Below, piece by piece: positions 44,901 to 51,803 of a DNA stretch of 64,000 nucleotides (position 1 is the first letter of the stretch; each line of letters opens with the position of its first letter). The position numbers and the translations under genes were made by a program. Origin of the DNA: Ferrovibrio xuzhouensis (GTDB lineage: Bacteria > Pseudomonadota > Alphaproteobacteria > Ferrovibrionales > Ferrovibrionaceae); assembly GCF_042648965.1 (NCBI RefSeq), contig NZ_JBHRYJ010000007.1, positions 1-64,000 of the forward strand. The letters are read 5' to 3'. Under the pieces are notes generated by a model that searched no databases, was not told where the DNA came from, and saw only the letters and a list, made by a program, of their open reading frames with translations.

Positions 44901-45245
44901 CCGGTGCCGGTGCGGCCGGGAACCGGTGACACGCCCTCAGGACCCGGCGACAGTACGCCAGCGCCAGATGGACAATCGACGGACGGTGAACCGCCGGCAC
45001 CTCCAGCGGACAAGAAGCCGACGCGCTTTTCCGGTGCCGTGATGATCTCACCGGAGCGACCGGCTCGAGACATCCATCAGATCGTCGAAGCGATCGTCGA
45101 ACAACTGACGACGCTGCCGGGCAGCCAGGTGAAGATCCGACTTGAGATTGACGCCGAAGTGCCTGACGGTCTCGATCGCGCCAAGGTTCGGACGCTGGTC
45201 GAGAATGCCAATACACTTGGATTCATAGAGAAATCCGTAGAGTGA
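41949..45245 (+). CDS. DUF499 (BrxC/PglY-like) ATPase with N-terminal HEPN domain
   Basis: A 1098-residue protein with GTG start. Residues ~1-120 look like a Swt1-type HEPN domain and carry RNKLSH (93-98), the R-x4-H pattern of HEPN ribonucleases. The AAA-like ATPase has Walker A TNFGGGKTHSML (246-257) and Walker B LILIDEW (359-365), as in DUF499/COG1483 proteins, the family of PglY/BrxC in Pgl and BREX. A Pro/Thr-rich linker (about 980-1025) precedes a small C-terminal domain. It follows the methyltransferase by 13 bp and ends the operon. ATP-driven assembly plus a possible RNase effector is inferred. Confidence 0.85.
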   Translation: MAKSTRQYVFEGMELLPAALIPFVEKRLETSVKGHWQIEVVQRVQGLKPNSAGEVGWDQQGLLKTMMAFWKDAFASVLGHPERSYVSELLDVRNKLSHNETFTYDDAERALDTMRRLMESISAGEVAEQLSKMRDTILRTKFTELQRNEERRKTQRLDISVETVAGLLPWREVVEPHPDVATGEFQQAEFAADLAKVHSGSAPAEYRDPGQFFSRTYLTEGLSTLLVGAAKRLAGSGGDPVVELQTNFGGGKTHSMLALYHMAGGTPVQDLSGLDRLLDKHELSVPQKVNRAVLVGTSRGPQDVLNTDSGQKIRTTWGELAWQLGGAEAFAMVAENDANGIAPGSHLLEAIFKKYAPCLILIDEWVAYLRQIYKVEGLPSGSFDANLSFVQSLTEAVKASPGTLLVASLPASQIEVGGEGGQEALARLKQTFSRVESSWRPASQEESYEIVRRRLFKDIPGDKFHHRDNTLKQFAKLYRENANDFPQGCADEDYRRKLEKAYPIHPELFDQLYATWGSLEKFQRTRGVLRLMAQAIHELWMNGDPSVMIMPGSVAVSSPRVEPELLHYLDVTWQSIIAGDVDGTTSTPYKIDQSAPNLNRYSATRRVARAVFMGTAPTHQQQNTGLDDKQINLGVVQPGERPAIFGDALRRLTNQAKFMHADLGRYWYSMSASLNRIAADKAAQIETALVDVTIDAELGKYVNGLTDRGHFDAVQVAPASSAEVPDEAGGVRAVVLGVKHPHNGRDGSEALVEAKDILTQRGSTPRVYRNMLVFIAAEARQLDHLKDAVRASLAWGEIVRDTERLNLTQSDSALAKAKLTEANETMKTRLKEAWCYLHYPAQESAQADWEWVSGKIPAQDGLLARASKKLVAEEGLLVELGPSRLDRDLQKYIWNDKPRLSLKDLREYLNRYIYLPRLKGQDVLVKAVQAAVSGMLPGPFAYAERWDEKSDTYMGLAIERAISAVVVIDSDSVIVRPEVAEAHRPVPVRPGTGDTPSGPGDSTPAPDGQSTDGEPPAPPADKKPTRFSGAVMISPERPARDIHQIVEAIVEQLTTLPGSQVKIRLEIDAEVPDGLDRAKVRTLVENANTLGFIEKSVE

Positions 45246-45388
45246 CAGCCGGTCGGCGTTACCCAGTGTGGCCGGGGAACGCCGACGAACTTTGTCGTCA
45301 CGCTGGGAAATCGGTTTGGCAAGCCTCGCAGCGTCTCTGTCAAGCATTCGGGATAAGGGGACTCCCCGGACAATTTCCAGGTGTGAGT

Positions 45389-46282
45389 ATGAACTTTCGA
45401 CATCTGCGCTATTTCGTTGCAGCTTTCGAGCATGGAAGCTTTCGAAAGGCGGGTGCAGCGCTCGGTGTGCAGGAGTCCACGATCAGTCGCCGGATTCGCG
45501 ACATGGAAGATGGGCTCGGTTCAGCGTTGTTTCATCGCCATAGCGGCGGCGTGTGCCTGACCGTCGCAGGGCAGCGGCTGTTGTCGAAGGCGCGAAAGGT
45601 CCTTCGCTACGTCAACGAAGGCACGGAGATCGTGGACGCGGTCGGGCGCGGCGAGGAAGGCCATCTGCGGGTAGGTATTTTCACCTCGCTGGCATCCGGC
45701 TTTCTCCCCGACCTGCTGCGTGGCTTTGCCGAGGAGCATCCTGGCGTCCATATCGAGGTCGCCGACGGCAACCCCGCAGAGCATGTCGCAGCGATCCGGC
45801 AGTTCCGATTGGACATCGCCTTTCTGACGGGGACCTTGGACTGGCCACGATGCGAGACCGACTATCTCTGGTCAGAGCGTGTTTTCGTGGTGCCGCCTGA
45901 ATCGCACGCGCTTGCTCAGAAAGAGGAGGTGCATTGGCATGACCTCGCGCATGAGCCGTTCATCGTCAGCGACGTGCCTCCGGGTCAGGAAATTCATGAC
46001 TATCTGGTGCAGCGGGTCGCTGATCTCGGCCACCATCCGAAAATACAATCACAGTTTGTCGGGCGCGATAATCTGTTGACGCTTGTCGCGATCGGCAGCG
46101 GGCTCACGGTCACAAGCGAGGCGACGACAGCAGCCCATGTGCCGGGCATCTGCTACAGGCCAATCGTCGGCGAGGTTCTTCCCTTTAGCGGCGTATGGTC
46201 GCCGAAGAACGATAATCCGGCGCTCAGGCGCTTCGTCAGCATGGCGAAGGTGTTGGCGCGCAGCCAAGGCGCGGAACTATGA
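45389..46282 (+). CDS. LysR-family regulator beside the transfer genes
   Basis: A 297-residue LysR protein: MNFRHLRYFVAAFEHGSFRK, then AGAALGVQESTISRRIRDME is the winged helix-turn-helix, followed by a normal-length effector domain (HLRVGIFTSLASGFLPDLL). The frame is open back to 45242, but ATG 45389 fits the family start. It lies 143 bp after the defence operon and is convergent with DUF2274-trbI, with overlapping stops (46277-46282). I see it as part of the conjugative backbone and hence the right-hand limit of the cargo; its target is unknown. Confidence 0.88.
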   Translation: MNFRHLRYFVAAFEHGSFRKAGAALGVQESTISRRIRDMEDGLGSALFHRHSGGVCLTVAGQRLLSKARKVLRYVNEGTEIVDAVGRGEEGHLRVGIFTSLASGFLPDLLRGFAEEHPGVHIEVADGNPAEHVAAIRQFRLDIAFLTGTLDWPRCETDYLWSERVFVVPPESHALAQKEEVHWHDLAHEPFIVSDVPPGQEIHDYLVQRVADLGHHPKIQSQFVGRDNLLTLVAIGSGLTVTSEATTAAHVPGICYRPIVGEVLPFSGVWSPKNDNPALRRFVSMAKVLARSQGAEL

Positions 46283-46516
46283 ACCAGGACCGCCGACGGG
46301 TTTCGCTCTGCGGGCTTTGGCGAACCCGCGATCGGTTGCGATGAAGCGCTCCAGCATCGGTACGATCAGCTGGACGGGATCGCGCACAGGCTGGCCGGTC
46401 TGGCGCCCGAGCACTTCGGCGTAGGCGGTGAGATCGCGGTGGAGCGATGCCGGTAGCTCCAGCGTCGCCTTGACCGGCTTTTCCTCCATGATCGGACCGA
46501 GCTTCAATTTCGTCAT
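46277..46516 (-). CDS. DUF2274 protein, end of the trb operon
   Basis: A 79-residue protein (MTKLKLGPIMEEKPVKATLE, LPASLHRDLTAYAEVLGRQT). Proteins with this signature sit directly after trbI in many alphaproteobacterial conjugative elements. The middle part looks like a short ribbon-helix-helix or DNA-binding segment. It starts 1 bp after trbI. Role in transfer unknown. Confidence 0.8.
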   Translation of the reverse strand: MTKLKLGPIMEEKPVKATLELPASLHRDLTAYAEVLGRQTGQPVRDPVQLIVPMLERFIATDRGFAKARRAKPVGGPGS

Positions 46517-46517
46517 G

Positions 46518-47702
46518 TCAGCCTCCGTAGGGTTCGAGGACGAGATCGCGGGTGACGATCACCCTGACCGGGAAACCCGGCCGGATGGTCAGCGTCGGCG
46601 CAATATTGAGCTGGCGGCGGATGATCTGCTGGCCTGCGTCGTTGATGGTGTCCTGTCCGCCGTTGCGGATTGCGCGCAAAAGTCGGTCCTGGTCGTCGAC
46701 GGCGAGTTCGGCCCCGACCGAAAGAAGCGTCGAGAGGCCAGCGGCCTTGGCGAGATCCCACCAGTGGTAATCGACCCCATCCTCCAGACCGGCATAGCCC
46801 TGCGTGTCTGCGCCGGGCTGGCGTTCGAGCACGATCGAGCGTCCGTTGGGGAATATGAGGCGGCTCCACACCAAGAGGATACGACGCTGTCCGAAGCCGA
46901 CGTCGTTGCTGTATTCGCCGATGATGCGCGTTCCTTGCGGAACGACGAGGATGCGCCCGGTCGGGCTGTCATAGATATTTTCAGTCACCTGGGCGGTGAT
47001 CTGCCCCGGCAGATCGGAACGAATGCCGGTGATGAGGGCGGCCGAGATGACCGCGCCCGCCTGGAGGACATAAGGCGACGCCGGCGCCATGATGCGGTCG
47101 GCGGCAATGGTGCGGCGGTCGACGGGAGCGTTGAGGAAGGCAAGCTGGCGATCCTGCGCGGTCTGGGTGCCTGGTTGCGCACCTGTTCCCACACCGGCAA
47201 GGCCGGGGCTGGTCATGCCGACGGATGCCGACGTTGAGACCGGGCCAGCATCGAAAAACACCTGGCTGGTGCGCGCCGCTTCCAGCTCGGCGAGACGGCG
47301 TTGCTCCTCGGGGTCAGCCTGCGGGGGTGCCATGGCGGGCGGTACGACAGGCTGGCCCTGGTTCTGTGCACTGACAATCGGGCGGCCGAGATCTCCCGGT
47401 AGCGCCGGACCAAGCACAGGCCCGGTATAATCGCGCGGCAAGCCGGCCAGGCCATCGGCCGTGGCGCGATTATCGGTCGAATAGAGTTCATCGCCGCTCT
47501 TGCCGGGATCGCGGGTCTGGAGCGCGTAGATGAGGGAACCGCCGATGCCGACAAGGGCAACGGCGGCCGCGCCAGCGAGCACCTTGCGCGACAGCCGCGT
47601 GACGCGCGGAGACTCGGCGCGCAGGCGCATGGGCGATGTTGAATCGACAAAAGGCCCCGATGGCTGCCGTGGTTCGGGGGTGTCGTTGTCGGTATCACTC
47701 AT
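46518..47702 (-). CDS. trbI: Conjugal transfer protein TrbI (VirB10-like)
   Basis: A 394-residue channel-core protein spanning inner membrane to outer-membrane complex. A short cytoplasmic N-terminus and one membrane helix (LAGAAAVALVGIGGSLIYAL, about residues 37-56) are followed by a proline-rich linker and the TrbI/VirB10 domain (TGRILVVPQGTRIIGEYSND, LSVGAELAVDD). It is the tenth of the trb set, overlapping trbG by four bases. Length and order match RP4/Tn4371-type operons. Confidence 0.95.
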   Translation of the reverse strand: MSDTDNDTPEPRQPSGPFVDSTSPMRLRAESPRVTRLSRKVLAGAAAVALVGIGGSLIYALQTRDPGKSGDELYSTDNRATADGLAGLPRDYTGPVLGPALPGDLGRPIVSAQNQGQPVVPPAMAPPQADPEEQRRLAELEAARTSQVFFDAGPVSTSASVGMTSPGLAGVGTGAQPGTQTAQDRQLAFLNAPVDRRTIAADRIMAPASPYVLQAGAVISAALITGIRSDLPGQITAQVTENIYDSPTGRILVVPQGTRIIGEYSNDVGFGQRRILLVWSRLIFPNGRSIVLERQPGADTQGYAGLEDGVDYHWWDLAKAAGLSTLLSVGAELAVDDQDRLLRAIRNGGQDTINDAGQQIIRRQLNIAPTLTIRPGFPVRVIVTRDLVLEPYGG

Positions 47703-48679
47703 GATGCAGGCTTCCCATCGGTTCGCACGATCCTGACGGTTTGCTGGCGGTTGCCGCCGCCGAGACGCAACTCGGCGGCGCCGAAGATGCGGTCCACGAT
47801 CAGGATGTTCTGGTAGATGCGGCTGTTGACGAGCTGGGGTTCGCCGTCGGCGCCGAGGACGAAGATGGGCGGCATTTCGCCCTGGACGATGCCGCGCGGA
47901 AACTCGACATAGACCCGCCGGCCGTCGTCATAAACGGAGACCGGCCGCCAGGGCGGTGTGTCGCCGGTGATGCCGTATCGATAGTGACGTGCGGCGGCTG
48001 CGGGAATGATCGGTGTCGCCGGGGTGTTGGCGCGCTGCGATGCCGGGGGCACGGGATAGGCCCATGCCACGGCTGGCATGTACGGCTTCGCTTCCGCCCT
48101 GAGTTCGAGCATGTAGATGCGGCGGTCGGTCGTGATGACGAGGTTCGTGGTGATGTCGGGGCGCGTCGGCTTGACGAGGATGTGGACGCGGCGCGAGAGG
48201 CCGGAACCGCTCTCGGTATCGCCGATGATCCAGCGGGCGGTGTCGCCGGCGGCGATCGGGCCAGCGCCGGTCAGTCTTTCGCCGGGTTCGAGCGCGATGT
48301 TGGTGATCTGACCGGGTGCCGCATAGACCTGATAGAGCGCGCCTTCGCTCCACGGATAGATCTGGATCGCATTGTAGTAGCCCTCGCGGCGCGGTTCGAC
48401 GCGGGCGGCGGCGTTGGCGTTCTCGACGCGGCCGCTTGGCGTGTTCGCGGCGGTTCCGCCATGCGCGGGCGTCCAGGCGGGCGGCGTATGCAACGGCCGC
48501 GGCGGTTGCTCGGTGACTGGAGTCGGCACCGCCGGCAGAGGTGGCACGTCACTGTCATAGCTGATGGTGGGCGGCTTGAACGTCGCGCATCCCGCCAGCA
48601 TGGTGGCAGAAAGCAGCACCATCGCCAAAGCGGATTTACGTACAGCCGGAAAGCCGGGCCTACGGCGAGGCCCGCTCAT
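47699..48679 (-). CDS. trbG: Conjugal transfer protein TrbG (VirB9-like lipoprotein)
   Basis: A 326-residue outer-membrane-associated channel subunit. The N-terminus ends in a lipobox, ATMLAGCATF, with Cys31 as the lipidation site. The VirB9/CagX-type domain follows (QIYPWSEGALYQVYAAPGQI, LVITTDRRIYMLELRAE, and a C-terminal YDDGRRVYVEFPRG). It overlaps trbI and trbF by four bases each, consistent with a coupled operon. Confidence 0.95.
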   Translation of the reverse strand: MSGPRRRPGFPAVRKSALAMVLLSATMLAGCATFKPPTISYDSDVPPLPAVPTPVTEQPPRPLHTPPAWTPAHGGTAANTPSGRVENANAAARVEPRREGYYNAIQIYPWSEGALYQVYAAPGQITNIALEPGERLTGAGPIAAGDTARWIIGDTESGSGLSRRVHILVKPTRPDITTNLVITTDRRIYMLELRAEAKPYMPAVAWAYPVPPASQRANTPATPIIPAAAARHYRYGITGDTPPWRPVSVYDDGRRVYVEFPRGIVQGEMPPIFVLGADGEPQLVNSRIYQNILIVDRIFGAAELRLGGGNRQQTVRIVRTDGKPAS

Positions 48680-49365
48680 TGGGACATCTCCCGCGACCAG
48701 TTGATAGCGTTGACGTAGATCCCGAGTGGATTGGCGCGCAGCCGTTCGGCGTCACGCGGCGTCTGGATGACGATGGTCAGAATCGCGGTCCAGCGTTCGG
48801 TCTCGGCGAGCTGGCCGTTCTCGTAACGCTTCTCCGTCCAGGCGACGCGGAAGGAATCCTGGGAGGCACGGATGACGCTCGATACTTCGACGGCGATTTG
48901 TTGCTTGCCGACCTTGGTGAATGGGTCGTTGGTGCGGGCATAGTCGTTCAGCGCGCCTGCGCCGCGGTCGGTGGTCCATTCATAGGCGCGCAGCCAGTTC
49001 TGCCGCACGATGATCGGATCGGCGGGGATGCTTCTGACCTGCTCGATGAAGCGGGCGAGATGCCAGGCTACCTGCGGATCGGTCGGCCGGTAATCGGCCG
49101 TCGCCGGTGCCACCGATTGCGCTTGGCCGAGACGATCGACCTGCACGACCCAGGGGACGACGGTGCCGCGCGCCGACTGCCAGACCAGTGCGGCGGCGAA
49201 ACCGGCCGACAGGAACAGCGAGCCGAAGGCCATGATGCGCCAGTTTCTGGCCTGTATGCGGGCCGAACCAATTCGTTCGTCCCAGACCTGGGCGGCCTTC
49301 TGATAGGGCGTTTCGGGTTCGGGCGATTTCCCATAGTGAGCGGAGGGCCGTTTGAAGAGGTTCAT
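48676..49365 (-). CDS. trbF: Conjugal transfer protein TrbF (VirB8-like)
   Basis: A 229-residue bitopic inner-membrane protein. A cytoplasmic start (MNLFKRPSAHYGKSPEPETPY) and membrane helix (IMAFGSLFLSAGFAAALVW) precede a periplasmic VirB8-like domain (VPWVVQVDRLGQAQSV, RQNWLRAYEWTTDRGAGALN). It nucleates the transfer channel. It overlaps trbL and trbG by four bases. Confidence 0.95.
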   Translation of the reverse strand: MNLFKRPSAHYGKSPEPETPYQKAAQVWDERIGSARIQARNWRIMAFGSLFLSAGFAAALVWQSARGTVVPWVVQVDRLGQAQSVAPATADYRPTDPQVAWHLARFIEQVRSIPADPIIVRQNWLRAYEWTTDRGAGALNDYARTNDPFTKVGKQQIAVEVSSVIRASQDSFRVAWTEKRYENGQLAETERWTAILTIVIQTPRDAERLRANPLGIYVNAINWSREMSQ

Positions 49366-50720
49366 GAGCGGTCACTTTCGGAGAGGTTGACGGAGGAGCC
49401 GCCGCCATGGCCGTCACCGGAGCGGACGGCATGGGCGGCGAGGGTGGCTCCGTGGCTGAGGGACTGGCCGCGCTTCATGCGCTTTGCCCAGTCGGGCTGG
49501 CCGTCGCGGGGCGTTGCCGCGGCTTCGCCTGTCGTCCCGGACCCAGGGATGGCGCCCATGGTCGAAGAGCCACCGGTCGCGCCGAAACCGGCCTTGGCGC
49601 CTTCCGAGAAGCTGGACTTGACGCCTTCGGCGGCGCGCGCCGTCGCGCGCTTCAGGGGTGACACTGTGGCCGCTCCGGTCGCGCGGGCGACGCCGCCGAG
49701 ACCAGAGGCGACGCCAGCGGCTCCGGACTGGCCGAGCGAGCCGACGCTGTAGGCAGCGGCGGCTCCGCCTGCGGCAGCCGCTCCACCCCGCACGGCGGCA
49801 GCACCGCCGGACATCGCAGCCGCTCCTCCCTTCATGGCAAGGCCTGCCGCGCCACCAGCTGCGAGCGCAGCCCCACCGACGGCAAGCCCGGTGCCGACAG
49901 CCGCACCGGCGCCGAGTTGCGGTCCGCCGCTGACCAGACCGGCAGCGATGCCGGGACCGAAGATGCCGAGACCGAGCAGCGATAGCGCGGCGAGGACAAT
50001 CGCCATGGCGTCGTCGATCGTGGGCGTTGCACCGCCGAAGCCGGCCGTGAACTGGCTGAACAACGTCGAGCCGATGCCGATAATGACCGCGAGAACGAGG
50101 ACCTTGATACCGGACGAGACGACATTGCCGAGGACACGCTCAGCCATGAAAGCGGTCTTGCCGAAAAGGCCGAAAGGGATGAGGACGAAGCCCGCCAGCG
50201 TCGTCAGCTTGAATTCGATCAAGGTAACGAAGAGCTGGATCGCCAGGATGAAGAAGGCGAGCAGCACCAACGCCCAGGCGAAGAGCAGGCAGGCGATCTG
50301 GATGAAGTTCTCGAAGAACGCGATCCAACCCATCAGGTCGGAGATGGATTCGAGCAAGGGGCGCGCGGCGTCCAGCCCGGTCTGCGCCACTTTGCCGGGA
50401 CGCATCAGATCCTGCGCGGTGAAGCTGGTGCCCGAAGCTTTGAGGCCCAATCCCGCGAACGAGTCGAAGACGATCTTGGCGAGGTTGTTCCAGTTGCCGA
50501 TGAGATAGGCGAAGACGCCGACGAAGAGCGTCTTCTTCACGAGCCGGGCGATGATGTCGTCTTCCGCGCCCCAGCTCCAGAACAGGGCGGCAAGCGTCAC
50601 ATCGATGACGATCAGCGTCGTAGCGATGAACGCGACCTCGCCGCCGAGCAGTCCGAAGCCGCTGTTGATGTAGGAGGTGAAGACCCCGAGGAAATTGTCG
50701 ATGACGCCTGCGCCGCCCAT
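49362..50720 (-). CDS. trbL: P-type conjugative transfer protein TrbL (VirB6-like)
   Basis: A 452-residue polytopic inner-membrane protein of the transfer channel. About six hydrophobic segments lie in the first 260 residues (VAFIATTLIVIDVTLAALFW, FAWALVLLAFFILAIQLFVT, VLVLAVIIGIGSTLFSQF). A low-complexity Ala/Gly-rich region (about 280-350) and a polar tail rich in Ser/Gly follow. That pattern is typical of TrbL. It follows the TrbK-like gene by 3 bp. Confidence 0.95.
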   Translation of the reverse strand: MGGAGVIDNFLGVFTSYINSGFGLLGGEVAFIATTLIVIDVTLAALFWSWGAEDDIIARLVKKTLFVGVFAYLIGNWNNLAKIVFDSFAGLGLKASGTSFTAQDLMRPGKVAQTGLDAARPLLESISDLMGWIAFFENFIQIACLLFAWALVLLAFFILAIQLFVTLIEFKLTTLAGFVLIPFGLFGKTAFMAERVLGNVVSSGIKVLVLAVIIGIGSTLFSQFTAGFGGATPTIDDAMAIVLAALSLLGLGIFGPGIAAGLVSGGPQLGAGAAVGTGLAVGGAALAAGGAAGLAMKGGAAAMSGGAAAVRGGAAAAGGAAAAYSVGSLGQSGAAGVASGLGGVARATGAATVSPLKRATARAAEGVKSSFSEGAKAGFGATGGSSTMGAIPGSGTTGEAAATPRDGQPDWAKRMKRGQSLSHGATLAAHAVRSGDGHGGGSSVNLSESDRS

Positions 50721-50723
50721 GGT

Positions 50724-51008
50724 TCACCGTCCTTCTGTTGTCGGGACGGCAGGTGCCGGAGGGCGGCCAAGGAAGCGATCACGGCTCTCGGCCCAGACGC
50801 GCATGCAGTCGGTATCGCTCGCCGCAGCCTGGCCAAGCTGCTGGCACCGGCGCTGCTCTTCGCGCAGCGGATCACGCGCGGGTTCGACAACGCGGGCGTG
50901 CCCCATCTCCGGAGGCGTCTCATTCCGGGTCATCTCGATCGCCGTCGCCGTGATGGCGACGGCGACGAAGACGACGGCGCCCAACCGGGCCAGCATCTTG
51001 CCGTCCAT
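50724..51008 (-). CDS. TrbK-alt-like putative entry exclusion protein
   Basis: A 94-residue protein with an N-terminal membrane or signal segment (LARLGAVVFVAVAITATAIE) and a short periplasmic part with two cysteines (RRCQQLGQAAASDTDCMRVW). The place between trbJ and trbL is that of TrbK, which blocks redundant entry of the same element. Sequence is of the alternative form seen in alphaproteobacterial trb operons. Function inferred from position. Confidence 0.7.
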   Translation of the reverse strand: MDGKMLARLGAVVFVAVAITATAIEMTRNETPPEMGHARVVEPARDPLREEQRRCQQLGQAAASDTDCMRVWAESRDRFLGRPPAPAVPTTEGR

Positions 51009-51018
51009 GGCTGCACCC

Positions 51019-51798
51019 TCAGTTGCCGTTGCCGAACATCTGCGCGTTGCCGGGCTGGTAGCCCGAACCAGGCGTCAGGAAGCGGCGCCGCTGCTCACGG
51101 CCTTGGTCGGCGGCAGCGGCACGCTCGGCCTCGGTGAGCGCCTCGGAGCGGCCATTGGCGGAGATCAGCGCAACCAGATCGGAAAGCTGCTGAGATTGAA
51201 GCGCGAGAAGTTGGTTGCCGGCCTGGGTCGCCTGCAATGCGCCTTGCGCGCCCTGGCTCTGGCTGACGAGGTTGGACATCTGCGTGCGGTTGCTGTCGAT
51301 ATTGCCGACGACGCCGGCCTGCACCCGCATGGCGTCCTGCAAGCCGCCCACGGTGTTCTGCCAGCGCGAGCGGGCGTCGGTGACGAGCTTGGCATCGGAG
51401 GCCGAAAGCGAGACGCCACCATATTGCTGCTGGAACATCTGGTCGACGTTCTGGACGTCGAAGGCGATGTTCTGCGCTTGGCTGAGAAGCTGCTGCGTGC
51501 GCTGGACGTTTTGCTGAATCTGCTGGAGCGCCGAATAGGGCAGGTTCGCCAGATTCTTGGCCTGGTTGATGAGGCTTTGCGCCTCGTTCTGGAGCGAGCG
51601 GATCTGGTTGTTGATCTGCTCGAGGGAGCGCGCCGCCGTCAGGACGTTCTGGGCGTAGTTGGTAGGGTCATAGACGATACCGCCGAAGCCGAACTGCGCG
51701 TGTGCTGGCGCGGTCAGCATAAGCGACGCGGCGAGTGGCATCGCCAGGATGACTGCCGCGAGCGAAAGCGCGCGCCGACGTGAGCGTTGGGTCGTCAT
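51019..51798 (-). CDS. trbJ: P-type conjugative transfer protein TrbJ (VirB5-like)
   Basis: A 259-residue secreted protein. The signal peptide is obvious (AAVILAMPLAASLMLTAPAH, cut near AHA-QFG). The mature part is helical and Gln-rich (NQIRSLQNEAQSLINQAKNL, NVQRTQQLLSQAQNIAFDVQ), probably coiled coil, like the pilus-tip VirB5/TrbJ family. It sits 5 bp after trbE. Confidence 0.93.
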   Translation of the reverse strand: MTTQRSRRRALSLAAVILAMPLAASLMLTAPAHAQFGFGGIVYDPTNYAQNVLTAARSLEQINNQIRSLQNEAQSLINQAKNLANLPYSALQQIQQNVQRTQQLLSQAQNIAFDVQNVDQMFQQQYGGVSLSASDAKLVTDARSRWQNTVGGLQDAMRVQAGVVGNIDSNRTQMSNLVSQSQGAQGALQATQAGNQLLALQSQQLSDLVALISANGRSEALTEAERAAAADQGREQRRRFLTPGSGYQPGNAQMFGNGN

Positions 51799-51803
51799 GG
51801 TCT

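Noticed and set aside
29953..45245. A canonical BREX locus
   Set aside because: The DUF499 ATPase, methyltransferase and WYL regulator recall BREX, but no PglZ-type phosphatase, BrxL protease or BrxB/BrxA is present in the window.
13352..45245. A canonical DISARM locus
   Set aside because: SNF2-DUF3883 and PLD proteins are present, but no DUF1998 protein and no recognisable DrmA were found, and the methyltransferase is of the DUF1156 type.
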